64,000 bases of DNA, taken from contig OW818679.1 in assembly GCA_942493145.1 (NCBI GenBank), positions 3,596,001 through 3,660,000 of the forward strand. The letters run 5' to 3'. The notes under the pieces were generated by a model, which worked only from the letters and a program-made list of their open reading frames with translations, was not told the DNA's origin and ran no database searches. The translations under genes and the position numbers were made by a program. Shown piece by piece: positions 8,080 to 16,587 of this stretch; position 1 is the stretch's first letter, and every line of letters begins with the position of its first letter. The stretch is from ENR-C20 sp942493145. GTDB lineage: Bacteria; Bacillota; Clostridia; Acetivibrionales; DTU013.

Positions 8080-9624
8080 ATGATAACCGTAAGTTTAAAG
8101 GACTTATTAAAGATGATGGATAGTTATACTCCCGAGTTGATTACATCCTGTACTGAATCGATATCCATCGAATCGGTGAAATACCTGGAATACGATCAAA
8201 CCGTCTTTCACCCCTCCTGCCTTTATATAGGCAAATTGTCGCACCTTCCATGCCCTCTGCCCGAGAGCCATACAATCAACGCAGTATGCATACTGGACTG
8301 TCCTTTGAAGGACCCATCCGATTACGGTCCAAACATAAATTTGTACATCTTATCTACTGATGCTGACAGTGCCCATGTTTTTAATCACATTCAGGACACC
8401 CTGTCAGGAGATTATTTGTCCGAGAAGCTATTTTTTTCATTGATAAAAGACAGAGGATTACAAAGTATAATGGATATTGGTTTTGAGATGATCGGGCGGC
8501 CAATCTACCTTGTGGATTCCAGCTTCAAGCTTATAGCACTGACAGGCGAAGCTTCAAGTGACGACCCACTTTGGACGGAACTGGTTTCGCAAGGCTACTT
8601 TTCTTATAAATCGGTGTTGATGTTTCAAGCCCTCAAATCCATTGAGAAGGTCAATACCAGCAAGAAGACCGTAATTATGGACCGTTACTCCGACTACAAC
8701 CCGGTTGCCATCACAGCGGTTTTCATTAACAGACAGCTTGCCGCAAACCTGGTGGCCATCGGAAGTGATAAACCCTTCAGCCAGAATGAGCTTGAGGCCT
8801 TCTCACTACTGAAAGACGTGATTTCCACCGAGCTTCAGAAAAACAAACAATTGCGCTCACATAAGGGTTTTATGTATGAAACCTTTATAAACGACATCCT
8901 GGAAGGCAAAATAACAAAAAGTGACGTGATTGAAGAACGGGCCAAATACCTCAATCTTAATCTTAAAGAAAACCTGTATCTGATTTCTATATTTGCAAAA
9001 CACGATGATGCTTCGAACTCTCCGATTTTCTATCTTGGGGATCTGTTTGAGAGGGCTGTCGGCGGGAGCAGATCGATAATTTACAATGACCACATAGTCC
9101 TGCTGGTCAGTGTCAACAGAGATTGTCCCGTTCCTGAAGCAGATTTGGACAACCTGACCAGGCTACTTAAAGAAAACGGGCTATATGCCGGTATAAGCAG
9201 CCGCTTCACCCAAATTTCCGAATTGCGCTGGCAATATATACTAGCTACGAAATCTGTGGAACTTGGCATACATATGAATGATAACAAGGTTCTATTCAGC
9301 TACGAAGATTATACGATCTACCACATTGGTGATATCTGTTCCATGAACCATGACCTGAGAAGTTTCTGTCATCCTGCAGTACTTACCCTGGATGAGTATG
9401 ACCGGGTCAACGGAACTTCATACCTCCAAAGCCTATACTACCATTTGATCCACAAAAAGCAGCTTCATACCTCCAACGCGCTCCACATTCACCGCAACAC
9501 TTTGAATTACCGTATGGAGAAAATTACCCGGCTGGTGGACATCGACTGGAACAACAGTGAGACCTTCATACATCTGTGCGTATCGTTCAAGTTTCTGGAA
9601 CTGATCAAAGGAAAAAAATTCTGA
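8080..9624 (+). CDS. PucR/CdaR-type transcriptional regulator
   Basis: The protein is 514 residues from the ATG at 8080, which has GGAGG ten bases upstream; an in-frame ATG at 8032 lacks such a site. The C-terminus has the PucR helix-turn-helix signature NALHIHRNTLNYRMEKITRL, and the middle resembles the GGDEF-like CdaR/PucR linker domain. The N-terminal 300 residues, with LGQ/GAF-like segments, should sense a small molecule. PucR proteins usually activate adjacent catabolic or transport genes, here the divergent MFS/reductase pair. Its base composition is like the local genome rather than like its GC-rich targets. The effector is unknown. Confidence 0.85.
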   Translation: MITVSLKDLLKMMDSYTPELITSCTESISIESVKYLEYDQTVFHPSCLYIGKLSHLPCPLPESHTINAVCILDCPLKDPSDYGPNINLYILSTDADSAHVFNHIQDTLSGDYLSEKLFFSLIKDRGLQSIMDIGFEMIGRPIYLVDSSFKLIALTGEASSDDPLWTELVSQGYFSYKSVLMFQALKSIEKVNTSKKTVIMDRYSDYNPVAITAVFINRQLAANLVAIGSDKPFSQNELEAFSLLKDVISTELQKNKQLRSHKGFMYETFINDILEGKITKSDVIEERAKYLNLNLKENLYLISIFAKHDDASNSPIFYLGDLFERAVGGSRSIIYNDHIVLLVSVNRDCPVPEADLDNLTRLLKENGLYAGISSRFTQISELRWQYILATKSVELGIHMNDNKVLFSYEDYTIYHIGDICSMNHDLRSFCHPAVLTLDEYDRVNGTSYLQSLYYHLIHKKQLHTSNALHIHRNTLNYRMEKITRLVDIDWNNSETFIHLCVSFKFLELIKGKKF

Positions 9625-9655
9625 CGGGATTTTTCTTTTCAATAGTGTCTCAATT

Positions 9656-10165
9656 TTAACCCTGTACCTTTTTAGGAATGATAGCCTTAAAATTGGCGAG
9701 CATCCTGTCATCAGGCTCGAAAATGACCAGGGTCCTCACACCTTTGTAGTTTGCTATAGTATACCACGCATCGGGCGCTTTAAGAGAACTGGCAGCATTG
9801 AGTCGTTTAGGGATTCCGTTGTAATCCTTTTCGAAGCCTTCTCCGCTCGCCCTCGCCAAAAGCTCAAAGTCCTTGCAACTGGCGCTGAAAATCCTCTTCC
9901 TCTTCCTTTTGGATTCGATAAGGTCTATATCGATCTCCCCGTTTGTAACTATGTATTCATACTCTATATTTCTGGTTGTTATCAGACGGTATGCCAGATA
10001 CGCGAATCCGACAAAAATTATGAATCCCATACCAAGTTGTGAAACCGCCTGTATGCTGTTTACTGCTACGATCGCAATTATCGCTGCAACAATCAGCCCA
10101 ATTATGGCCAGTATATCCTTAATATCCTTTTTACGTGCAACGATTTTCTCAAAAAAGATGTCCAT
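9656..10165 (-). CDS. Small membrane protein, DUF6106-like
   Basis: This 169-residue protein has an N-terminal basic segment, then two close hydrophobic helices at about 18-38 and 45-65, followed by a soluble domain. Features such as YEYIVTNGEIDIDLI and ESKRKRKR resemble small clostridial proteins of the DUF6106 type, a tentative assignment. The soluble part has a PH-like look, but no function can be given. A CAGGAGG site precedes the ATG. It ends 31 bases after the convergent PucR gene, with no obvious terminator between. Confidence 0.6.
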   Translation of the reverse strand: MDIFFEKIVARKKDIKDILAIIGLIVAAIIAIVAVNSIQAVSQLGMGFIIFVGFAYLAYRLITTRNIEYEYIVTNGEIDIDLIESKRKRKRIFSASCKDFELLARASGEGFEKDYNGIPKRLNAASSLKAPDAWYTIANYKGVRTLVIFEPDDRMLANFKAIIPKKVQG

Positions 10166-10295
10166 TACCCAATCCTCCTGATAATCAGTACCTGATTCGT
10201 AAGCGTACTAAAATATCCAGTTGTTTTATATGAAATACTTTAACACACATACATGCTTACTACAATATGAGAACCGACCAATGCTGCCAATATGT

Positions 10296-10362
10296 AAAGA
10301 GGGCACCAGTAAATACCGATACCCTCTTTAACGTTTTTCAAAACGCCTCACATCTGCGTTTT
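10296..10362 (-). terminator. Two hairpins downstream of the beta-keto-acid cleavage gene
   Basis: AAAACGC/GCGTTTT (10340-10362) lies 14 bases beyond the stop codon at 10376. A second hairpin, AAAGAGGG/CCCTCTTT (10296-10329), follows. Both have A/T-rich flanks and would end the minus-strand operon that begins at 13150. Confidence 0.55.
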
Positions 10363-10375
10363 ATTGTTTTATTGA

Positions 10376-11269
10376 TCAGGCAATGCCTAGCTTTGCACGT
10401 ACTGCCGCGCCATCAAAAGCAGGAATTCCAAGGATTTCACGGGCTTCAGCAGGAGTTGCGGGCTGGTTGCCGAATGCCTTGACAGCATTTACAGCACGTT
10501 CTACCAGCATCTTATTTGTAGCCTTAATGCGGTTGCCAGCCTCGTCCTTGCCGAATACAACGTTGTCTTCCATACCAACACGGATGTGTCCGCCCATTGC
10601 CAGAGCCGCAAACATTATCGGCAGGTGACCAGCGCCTACGCCAAAGGCTGACCATGTGCTGCCTTCGGGTATATGAGCGAGCAGGTACATCATATTCTCA
10701 ACAGTAGCGGGCATTGCACCCAGAACACCGAGGCAGAACTGATAATGGCAGGGTGTGGGAAGATGGCCCTTCTTTACGAAATACTCTGTAACACCCAGCA
10801 TTCCGGCGTCAAAGATTTCGATTTCGGGCTTGATGCCGCGTTGCATGTATACGTCACCAAGCTCCTCAAGGAATTTGGGGGTATTCATGAAAACTCCGCC
10901 TGGCATCCAGTTGAAGGAACCTGCATCATATGAACCCATTTCAATACCATCGAGGGTCTTGTGGTGAAGCATACGGATCGCATTACCTGCAGGATCGCCG
11001 CCGGAAACACGGTTGTCGCCTGAGGATGTGCAGTTGATGACAACGTCACAATCCTTATATGACCGGATCAGGTTAATGGTTTCCTTGAACTTGTTGGCAT
11101 CCATTGTTCCCAATCCTTCATCATCACGCATGTGGAGGTGGACGATAGAGGCACCGAGCTTCCAGGCTTCATAAGCCTCTTCGGCGATTTTCTTCGGGGT
11201 TGCAGGTATGTCATATCCTGCGGGGGTGACTGCGCCTGTCAAAGCAGCAGTAATAATAGTCTTTGCCAT
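10376..11269 (-). CDS. Beta-keto acid cleavage enzyme (BKACE, formerly DUF849)
   Basis: This 297-residue TIM-barrel zinc enzyme condenses a beta-keto acid with acetyl-CoA and splits it into a CoA thioester and a new acid. The zinc ligands of the family are visible as H44 and H46 (VHLHMRDD) and E234 (RVGMEDN). The best-known member is 3-keto-5-aminohexanoate cleavage enzyme of lysine fermentation, but no lysine-pathway genes are nearby. Its partner is a hydroxyacid dehydrogenase of the L-carnitine-dehydrogenase/lambda-crystallin type, so 3-dehydrocarnitine or another beta-keto acid is more likely. It is last in an SDR-dehydrogenase-BKACE operon and has an AAGGAGA ribosome site. Family certain, substrate open. 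Confidence 0.88.
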   Translation of the reverse strand: MAKTIITAALTGAVTPAGYDIPATPKKIAEEAYEAWKLGASIVHLHMRDDEGLGTMDANKFKETINLIRSYKDCDVVINCTSSGDNRVSGGDPAGNAIRMLHHKTLDGIEMGSYDAGSFNWMPGGVFMNTPKFLEELGDVYMQRGIKPEIEIFDAGMLGVTEYFVKKGHLPTPCHYQFCLGVLGAMPATVENMMYLLAHIPEGSTWSAFGVGAGHLPIMFAALAMGGHIRVGMEDNVVFGKDEAGNRIKATNKMLVERAVNAVKAFGNQPATPAEAREILGIPAFDGAAVRAKLGIA

Positions 11270-11294
11270 ATTCTTTCTCCTTAATCTGTTAATA

Positions 11295-12254
11295 TTAAAG
11301 TTTTTTATGCATCTTCAAAATCTCTACAAGCATGTAGTCGCGGAACTTCTGGATTTCTTCCTTGGTGTGACCTACATGGTCGGGCATATGCTCCATAAGA
11401 GGGATGATCTCCTCACCTGACAGGTCCGCCCATTCGTCCGGAACTTTTTTCATGTCTGATATATCCTCGAAGACACTGTTTGTCATGCCGGCGAACTTAA
11501 TTGCGCAGCCCTTGAGGCCCAGTGCGCCACCGCCCAGTTCATAACCCATTGCAGGACCCATTATGGCCCAACGGAGTCCAGGACCGTAGCAGATTGCTTT
11601 GTCGGCTTCTTCCATGGAGCAGACTCCTTCGCAAACCAGTGCGATTTCTTCCCTCCACAGAGCATGAGCAAGACGGTTGGCTACGAAGCCTTTCTTCTCT
11701 TTCCTGAGGACGATGGGTTCCTTGTCAACCTTTTTGTAGAAGGCAACAGCTGTATCGATTGCATCCTGAGAAGTCTTGTCACCCTTGCAGATCTCGATGA
11801 GCGGGATAAGGTATGCAGGATTGAAGGGGTGTGCTACCAGGACACGTTCCGGGTGGACAGCTTTCTCAGCCATTTTTGTGACAGAGAGGCCGGATGAAGA
11901 AGATGCTATGATTGCATCGGCAGGAGCGTACTTTTCCATTACCTCAATCATGGCCCATTTGTCTTCATACGTTTCGGCTCCGTTTTCCTGAATGAATCCT
12001 ACACCAGTAAATGCAGCTGCAGGATCGTCTGTTATTGTTATGTTTTTCCATATGGTTTCAGCATCACTGGCTATTTCGAACTTAACAAAGGAGTCAATGA
12101 CTGTCTGGATAGCTTTGGTTGCCCTATCGGCAGAATCCTTGCTCCTGACATAAACAGCCACCGGTAGTCCTTTGAGTGAGAAATAAGCTGCGAATCCGCC
12201 ACCGATGGTTCCGGCGCCGTAACAGGCTACCTTTTTGATTTCTTCTACTTTCAT
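11295..12254 (-). CDS. 3-hydroxyacid dehydrogenase, lambda-crystallin/L-carnitine dehydrogenase branch
   Basis: The protein has 319 residues with an N-terminal NAD-binding Rossmann motif GAGTIGGG at 13-20 and the catalytic histidine H142 in AHPFNPAYLIPLIEI. The Pro-Tyr-Leu context is that of the branch acting on free hydroxy acids (L-carnitine dehydrogenase, L-gulonate 3-dehydrogenase) rather than of acyl-CoA enzymes such as Hbd. Its product would be a beta-keto acid, which the BKACE enzyme encoded 25 bases downstream could cleave. It is the second gene of the operon. Substrate specificity is inferred from context only. Confidence 0.8.
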   Translation of the reverse strand: MKVEEIKKVACYGAGTIGGGFAAYFSLKGLPVAVYVRSKDSADRATKAIQTVIDSFVKFEIASDAETIWKNITITDDPAAAFTGVGFIQENGAETYEDKWAMIEVMEKYAPADAIIASSSSGLSVTKMAEKAVHPERVLVAHPFNPAYLIPLIEICKGDKTSQDAIDTAVAFYKKVDKEPIVLRKEKKGFVANRLAHALWREEIALVCEGVCSMEEADKAICYGPGLRWAIMGPAMGYELGGGALGLKGCAIKFAGMTNSVFEDISDMKKVPDEWADLSGEEIIPLMEHMPDHVGHTKEEIQKFRDYMLVEILKMHKKL

Positions 12255-12315
12255 TTTCTGGTCCCTTTCATAAATATATATATTGGTTGGTTTGTGAATA
12301 TTATATTATACAGCA

Positions 12316-12339
12316 GGGGGCGCCCGAAAGACGTCCCCC
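12316..12339. other. GC-rich intercistronic hairpin
   Basis: GGGGG (12316-12320) and CCCCC (12335-12339), with further pairing inside, form a compact hairpin between the SDR and dehydrogenase genes. It may be an mRNA stability or attenuation element. The minus strand downstream is TA-rich rather than a clean T-tract. Confidence 0.35.
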
Positions 12340-12370
12340 ATAAAAGTTGTGCATGACATTGTAGTCTAAA

Positions 12371-13150
12371 TCAACCCACTGCAGTGAGACCGCCATCGGG
12401 ATAGAGAATCTGTCCGGTAACGAAGTCTGATGCGGCAGAAGCCAGGAATATAGCTGGGCCTGCGCAATCCTCAGCTTCACCTATACGCATGGCAGGCATT
12501 GCATTCGCAATATTTGCACGCACTGTAGGATCATCGGGGAGTATACCTACCATCATGGGTGTGTATGTGATTGTGGGTCCGATTGCATTGACCTGGATGT
12601 TGGGACGGAGGTCGGAAGCATACGCGCGGGTCAGCATGTCAACAGCACCCTTTGTTGCACAATAGCCGACATTTCCGCCACCACCGTTTGCAACTGCACG
12701 TGCACCACGAACAGAAGATATGTTGATGATCTTACCATGGATGTTGTTTTCCTTCATGTGTTTTCCGAAGTGCTTGCATGTAAGCATCATGGATTTAACG
12801 TTGGCTTCGAACATTGCATCCCACATGTCTACCGGGAACTCGGTGCCAGGGAACTTCTTGTTAAAGCCCTGAGAATTTACGAGGATATCGACCTGGCCCA
12901 TTTTTGCGATTGCATTGGCCAGTAGAGCCTGTACCTGATCTTCCTTGGTAGCATCTCCTACATAGTAAAGGACTTCAGCTCCTATAGCGTCCTTAATTTC
13001 TTGTTGTGCTCTCTGTAAGGCATCTTCCTTACGGCTGGAAATCATAACCCTTGCGCCGGCTTCAGCCAGACCCTGGGCAATTGCCTGTCCAATACCGCCG
13101 GCACCGCCGACTACCACTGCATTTTTACCTGTAAGATCAAAAAGTCTCAT
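12371..13150 (-). CDS. SDR-family oxidoreductase
   Basis: This 259-residue classical short-chain dehydrogenase has the nucleotide loop GGAGGIGQA near 15-23, NSQGF at the NNAG position (a Ser-Gln variant), a catalytic serine in NISS, YCATK with the catalytic Tyr and Lys, and the C-terminal LYPDGG. It resembles gluconate 5-dehydrogenase and 3-oxoacyl-reductase-type enzymes. It is the first gene of the operon with the hydroxyacid dehydrogenase and BKACE, so it probably oxidises or reduces a related hydroxy/keto acid. A GAAGGAGAG site precedes the ATG. It is divergent from a LysR regulator that probably controls it. Confidence 0.87.
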   Translation of the reverse strand: MRLFDLTGKNAVVVGGAGGIGQAIAQGLAEAGARVMISSRKEDALQRAQQEIKDAIGAEVLYYVGDATKEDQVQALLANAIAKMGQVDILVNSQGFNKKFPGTEFPVDMWDAMFEANVKSMMLTCKHFGKHMKENNIHGKIINISSVRGARAVANGGGGNVGYCATKGAVDMLTRAYASDLRPNIQVNAIGPTITYTPMMVGILPDDPTVRANIANAMPAMRIGEAEDCAGPAIFLASAASDFVTGQILYPDGGLTAVG

Positions 13151-13260
13151 AAAAAATACTCTCCTTCATTATCAATATTATGTAGTATCAGAATTTACTT
13201 CTATAGAGGAATGATGTCTATCTGCTCATGCGAATATATCTGATGTTCCATCATTAATAT

Positions 13261-13269
13261 ATTATACCA
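13261..13269 (-). promoter_or_regulatory. Extended -10 promoter for the SDR operon
   Basis: On the minus strand the sequence reads TGGTATAAT, a perfect extended -10. It lies about 110 bases upstream of the SDR start and no good -35 is seen, which suits an activator-dependent promoter. It is about 30 bases from the divergent LysR promoter. Confidence 0.45.
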
Positions 13270-13294
13270 TCAACCACTTAAATATAAAACGTCA

Positions 13295-13323
13295 TTGCCA
13301 GTATTCAGAATCTGTGGTATAAC
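13295..13323 (+). promoter_or_regulatory. Candidate sigma-A promoter for the LysR gene
   Basis: TTGCCA (13295-13300), a 17-base spacer and TATAAC (13318-13323) lie 37 bases upstream of the TTG start at 13361. Confidence 0.5.
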
Positions 13324-13360
13324 AAAAATGATATACTAAATTTTAAGGGAGAGTGACTTT

Positions 13361-14257
13361 TTGAACGATTTCCAGATCAAATGTTTTCTGGCTACCGTAC
13401 GGCACATGAATTTTTCAAGGGCTTCAGAGGAGCTGTTTATTGCCCAGTCCGCCATCAGCCGCCATATAATCCAGCTGGAGTCCGAATTGGAAGTCCAGTT
13501 ATTTAAGCGTCGAGGGAAGATCATTCAGCTTACATCGGAAGGTAAGGACTATTATTACTTTTTCTCCGAGGTTGCCGGCAAATATGATGAGATCAGGCAA
13601 AAGCACCAATTCCAAAGACCTGGTGGTAAAACGCTGCTCAAATATTCAGCCTTCCCGGTATGGTATATTTCAGATCTTCTCTTTGAAAATGCCGCCCTCA
13701 TTAAAAGAAAACACCCTGAGCTGGAACCGGCAATAAAGTTCTGCAAAGTAGACAATCTTCTTTCTGATCTGCAGCATGGGGTGATAGATATACTTTTTCA
13801 TATCGATGAAGTGTTTGCCAATGCGCCAGGGATATTTACAGAGAAAATAGTCGATATCCCGAGTGTCATACTATATTCGGAGAGACATCCCCTTGCTCTG
13901 AAAGAAAAGCTTTCTCCTTCTGATTTCAAGAATGAAACCTTTTTGTATATCATTAATGAGACACTTACCGAACCATGTATGAATAAAATCATAGGCGAGC
14001 TTTACGATCATTATGGATTCTTTCCACGTGTGCAGGATGTTCCTGACGTGGATACCCTGTCCTTTATGCTGGAAAGCGCCCAGGGCGTAGCCCTTACCGA
14101 CTACTGGAGCCGTATCAGGTTGAATTCCAGGATGAAGACCTTCAGGATGGATTTTAAAGAATCCATTGTCATAGCGTGGAGTGCAGCCAACCATAACCCA
14201 ATGCTCGATATTTTTGTTTCAGAGACAAAAGACTTCTTTGAGACCATGGTCCAATAA
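13361..14257 (+). CDS. LysR-family transcriptional regulator
   Basis: The protein has 298 residues. The N-terminal winged helix-turn-helix (about 1-60) contains MNFSRASEELFIAQSAISRHIIQLE, the LysR signature; the rest is a two-lobed effector domain. The start is TTG at 13361 with AAGGGAG about nine bases upstream; no ATG in frame gives the conserved N-terminus. It is transcribed away from the SDR/dehydrogenase/BKACE operon and probably regulates it and itself from the shared 210-base region. The coinducer is unknown. Confidence 0.88.
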   Translation: MNDFQIKCFLATVRHMNFSRASEELFIAQSAISRHIIQLESELEVQLFKRRGKIIQLTSEGKDYYYFFSEVAGKYDEIRQKHQFQRPGGKTLLKYSAFPVWYISDLLFENAALIKRKHPELEPAIKFCKVDNLLSDLQHGVIDILFHIDEVFANAPGIFTEKIVDIPSVILYSERHPLALKEKLSPSDFKNETFLYIINETLTEPCMNKIIGELYDHYGFFPRVQDVPDVDTLSFMLESAQGVALTDYWSRIRLNSRMKTFRMDFKESIVIAWSAANHNPMLDIFVSETKDFFETMVQ

Positions 14258-14274
14258 AGATACGTGAGAGCAAA

Positions 14275-14309
14275 AAAGGAAGCACGAGAACCTTCCCCAT
14301 GCTTCCTCT
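14275..14309. terminator. Bidirectional terminator between the LysR gene and groEL
   Basis: GGAAGCA pairs with TGCTTCC, flanked by six As on the left and by CTCTTTCTT on the right. It would end the LysR transcript on the plus strand and the groESL transcript on the minus strand. Confidence 0.72.
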
Positions 14310-14339
14310 TTCTTAACTTTATACTTTTCTTTAAAGCTC

Positions 14340-15977
14340 TTAGTACATTCCGCCCATTCCGCCTGCCATTGCGGCTGCATTTGCAGCAGCTCCGTTGTCC
14401 TTCTCAGGTTTATCTGCAACAATACTTTCTGTTGTGAGAACCATGGAAGCTACGGATGCGGCGTTTTGGAGAGCCGACCTTGTGACCTTTGCCGGGTCAA
14501 CGATACCTGAGCCTATCATATCGACATATTGTTCCTTGAGGCAATCAAATCCGATACCGGGTTTGCTGCTCTTTACCTTGTCAACAATAACCGAACCTTC
14601 GAGGCCGGAATTGATTGCGATCTGTCTGATTGGCTCTTCAAGTGCCTTGATTATGATCTGAACACCCGTCTTTTCATCGCCGGTAACAGTCTTGAGAAGC
14701 TTTGCAACCCTTGGAAGCACATTGATATATGCTGTTCCGCCGCCTGCAACGATACCTTCTTCAACTGCCGCTTTTGTTGCGGCGAGAGCGTCCTCAATAC
14801 GGAGTTTCTTTTCCTTCATCTCAGTTTCAGTAGCAGCACCGACCTGAATGACAGCTACACCGCCGGACAGCTTTGCAAGTCTTTCCTGCAGCTTCTCCTT
14901 GTCGAAATCGGAGGTTGTCTCTTCAATCTGAGCTTTGATCTGAGCGATCCTCTTCTTGATTTCAGCCTGATCTCCAGCTCCGTCAACTATGATTGTGTTT
15001 TCCTTCTGAATCTTGATCTGCCTTGCTTTACCCAACTGGGTAACCTTGGTTTCCTTGAGGTCAAGGCCGACTTCTTCGGTTATAACTTCACCGCCTGTAA
15101 GAGTGGCTATATCCTGGAGCATTGCCTTCCTTCTGTCACCAAAACCCGGAGCCTTAACAGCCACGCAGGTGAAGGTTCCCCTGAGTTTGTTTACTATGAG
15201 CGTAGCAAGAGCTTCGCCTTCGACATCCTCAGCGATTATTACAAGCTTCTTGCCGGCCTGTACAATCTGCTCGAGAAGAGGCAGGATATCCTGTATGTTG
15301 CTGATCTTTTTGTCTGTAATCAGGATGTAAGGATCGTCAAGTATGGCTTCCATCTTGTCTGTATCTGTGATCATGTATGAAGATATATAGCCTCTGTCGA
15401 ACTGCATTCCTTCGACTACTTCCAGGCTTGTTCCCATTGTTTTTGATTCTTCAACAGTGATGACTCCGTCATTGGACACCTTTTCCATCGCATCTGCAAT
15501 AAGGCTTCCGATTGTTTCATCATTGGCCGATATTGATGCAACCCTTGCAATGTCTTCTTTTCCTTTTACTTTCTGGCTTATTTCCTTAATTCCTTCAACT
15601 GCTTCATCAACTGCTTTTGCAATACCCTTCTTTAAGATCATGGGGTTTGCTCCTGCAGCAACATTCTTCAAGCCTTCTCTGATGATTGCCTGGGCAAGGA
15701 GGGTAGCTGTGGTTGTACCGTCACCTGCGACATCATTTGTCTTTGTAGCAACTTCTTTTACAAGCTGTGCGCCTGCATTCTCAAATTTATCTTCCAGCTC
15801 GATTTCCTTGGCAATTGTTACACCGTCATTTGTTATCAGGGGTGATCCGAACTTCTTGTCCAGAACGACATTTCTGCCTTTGGGTCCGAGTGTAATCTTT
15901 ACTGTATTGGCCAGCTGGTTTACGCCGCTCTCAAGCGCACGCCTGGCTTCTTCACCAAATTTGATTTCTTTCGCCAT
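14340..15977 (-). CDS. groEL: Chaperonin GroEL (Hsp60)
   Basis: This 545-residue protein is a full-length GroEL: MAKEIKFGEEARRALESGV at the start, the ATP-site run GDGTTTATLLAQAI near residue 86, and the Gly/Met-rich tail AAMAGGMGGMY. It forms the double-ring chamber that refolds proteins with GroES, encoded 74 bases upstream in the same operon. AAGGAGGC precedes the ATG. Regulation is by the CIRCE element ahead of groES. Nothing is unusual about it. Confidence 0.98.
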   Translation of the reverse strand: MAKEIKFGEEARRALESGVNQLANTVKITLGPKGRNVVLDKKFGSPLITNDGVTIAKEIELEDKFENAGAQLVKEVATKTNDVAGDGTTTATLLAQAIIREGLKNVAAGANPMILKKGIAKAVDEAVEGIKEISQKVKGKEDIARVASISANDETIGSLIADAMEKVSNDGVITVEESKTMGTSLEVVEGMQFDRGYISSYMITDTDKMEAILDDPYILITDKKISNIQDILPLLEQIVQAGKKLVIIAEDVEGEALATLIVNKLRGTFTCVAVKAPGFGDRRKAMLQDIATLTGGEVITEEVGLDLKETKVTQLGKARQIKIQKENTIIVDGAGDQAEIKKRIAQIKAQIEETTSDFDKEKLQERLAKLSGGVAVIQVGAATETEMKEKKLRIEDALAATKAAVEEGIVAGGGTAYINVLPRVAKLLKTVTGDEKTGVQIIIKALEEPIRQIAINSGLEGSVIVDKVKSSKPGIGFDCLKEQYVDMIGSGIVDPAKVTRSALQNAASVASMVLTTESIVADKPEKDNGAAANAAAMAGGMGGMY

Positions 15978-16051
15978 TATAAAAGCCTCCTTATGCTAAT
16001 AAAAGTCTTACTATTAAATTCCTGGGGTCCTTTAAAATTCAGGGTTCTTCC

Positions 16052-16339
16052 TTATTCAACAACTGCAAGAATATCACTCTGCTTAAGAATGGTATATTCC
16101 AGGTTGTCCACTTTTACTTCTGTCCCGGCATATTTGCTTATCAGCACTTTATCGCCGACTTTAACTTCCATCTTGATTTCTCTGCCCTTGTCATCATATC
16201 CGCCCGGCCCTACTGCAACTATTTCTGCTACTGTCGGCTTTTCCTTTGCCGTTCCTGGAAGAACGATGCCGCTCTTGGTGGTTTCTTCAGATTCCAGCAT
16301 TTTTATAACTACTCTCTCGCCTAATGGTTTTATTTTCAT
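16052..16339 (-). CDS. groES: Co-chaperonin GroES (Hsp10)
   Basis: This 95-residue protein, MKIKPLGERVVIKMLESEE, contains the mobile-loop region TTKSGIVLPGTAKEKP and GPGGYDDKGREI. It caps the GroEL ring. GAGGAGGT precedes the ATG. It is the first gene of the groESL operon, directly downstream of a CIRCE operator. Confidence 0.98.
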   Translation of the reverse strand: MKIKPLGERVVIKMLESEETTKSGIVLPGTAKEKPTVAEIVAVGPGGYDDKGREIKMEVKVGDKVLISKYAGTEVKVDNLEYTILKQSDILAVVE

Positions 16340-16372
16340 AGGGTGTACCTCCTCAAAGAATTTTGCATTTTG

Positions 16373-16399
16373 TTAGCACTCATCATTATCGAGTGCTAA
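16373..16399. promoter_or_regulatory. CIRCE operator (HrcA-binding site)
   Basis: TTAGCACTC-N9-GAGTGCTAA is an exact match to the CIRCE inverted repeat. It lies 34 bases upstream of groES. HrcA represses through it and is itself kept active by GroEL, giving heat-shock control. No hrcA gene is in the window. Confidence 0.97.
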
Positions 16400-16409
16400 T
16401 CACATTAAT

Positions 16410-16439
16410 AATATAATATAATATACAATTTATTATCAA
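16410..16439 (-). promoter_or_regulatory. Candidate sigma-A promoter of groESL
   Basis: On the minus strand TTGATA (16434-16439), an 18-base spacer and TATATT (16410-16415) place the transcription start just ahead of CIRCE, the usual arrangement. The surrounding AT-rich repeats allow other registers. Confidence 0.5.
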
Positions 16440-16587
16440 ATATGTGATTTTACCAAATTATATCGTTTTAAGCCCATTTAAGCCATTTATTTTCCAATTG
16501 GTTGGAATATCGCCGTATTTCGAAAATTATGTCCGGGGACACATTCTAAGCCAGAAATTTACCTTCGGGAATTGAGAATTGAATATG

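Noticed and set aside
14529..15380. Long plus-strand open frame inside groEL
   Set aside because: It is antisense to a fully conserved groEL and shows no family features or start signals.
16530..16541. TGTCCGGGGACA palindrome as a REP element or insertion-sequence end
   Set aside because: Only one clear copy was seen, and the GGGGACGG hairpin at 52814-52838 is not the same sequence.
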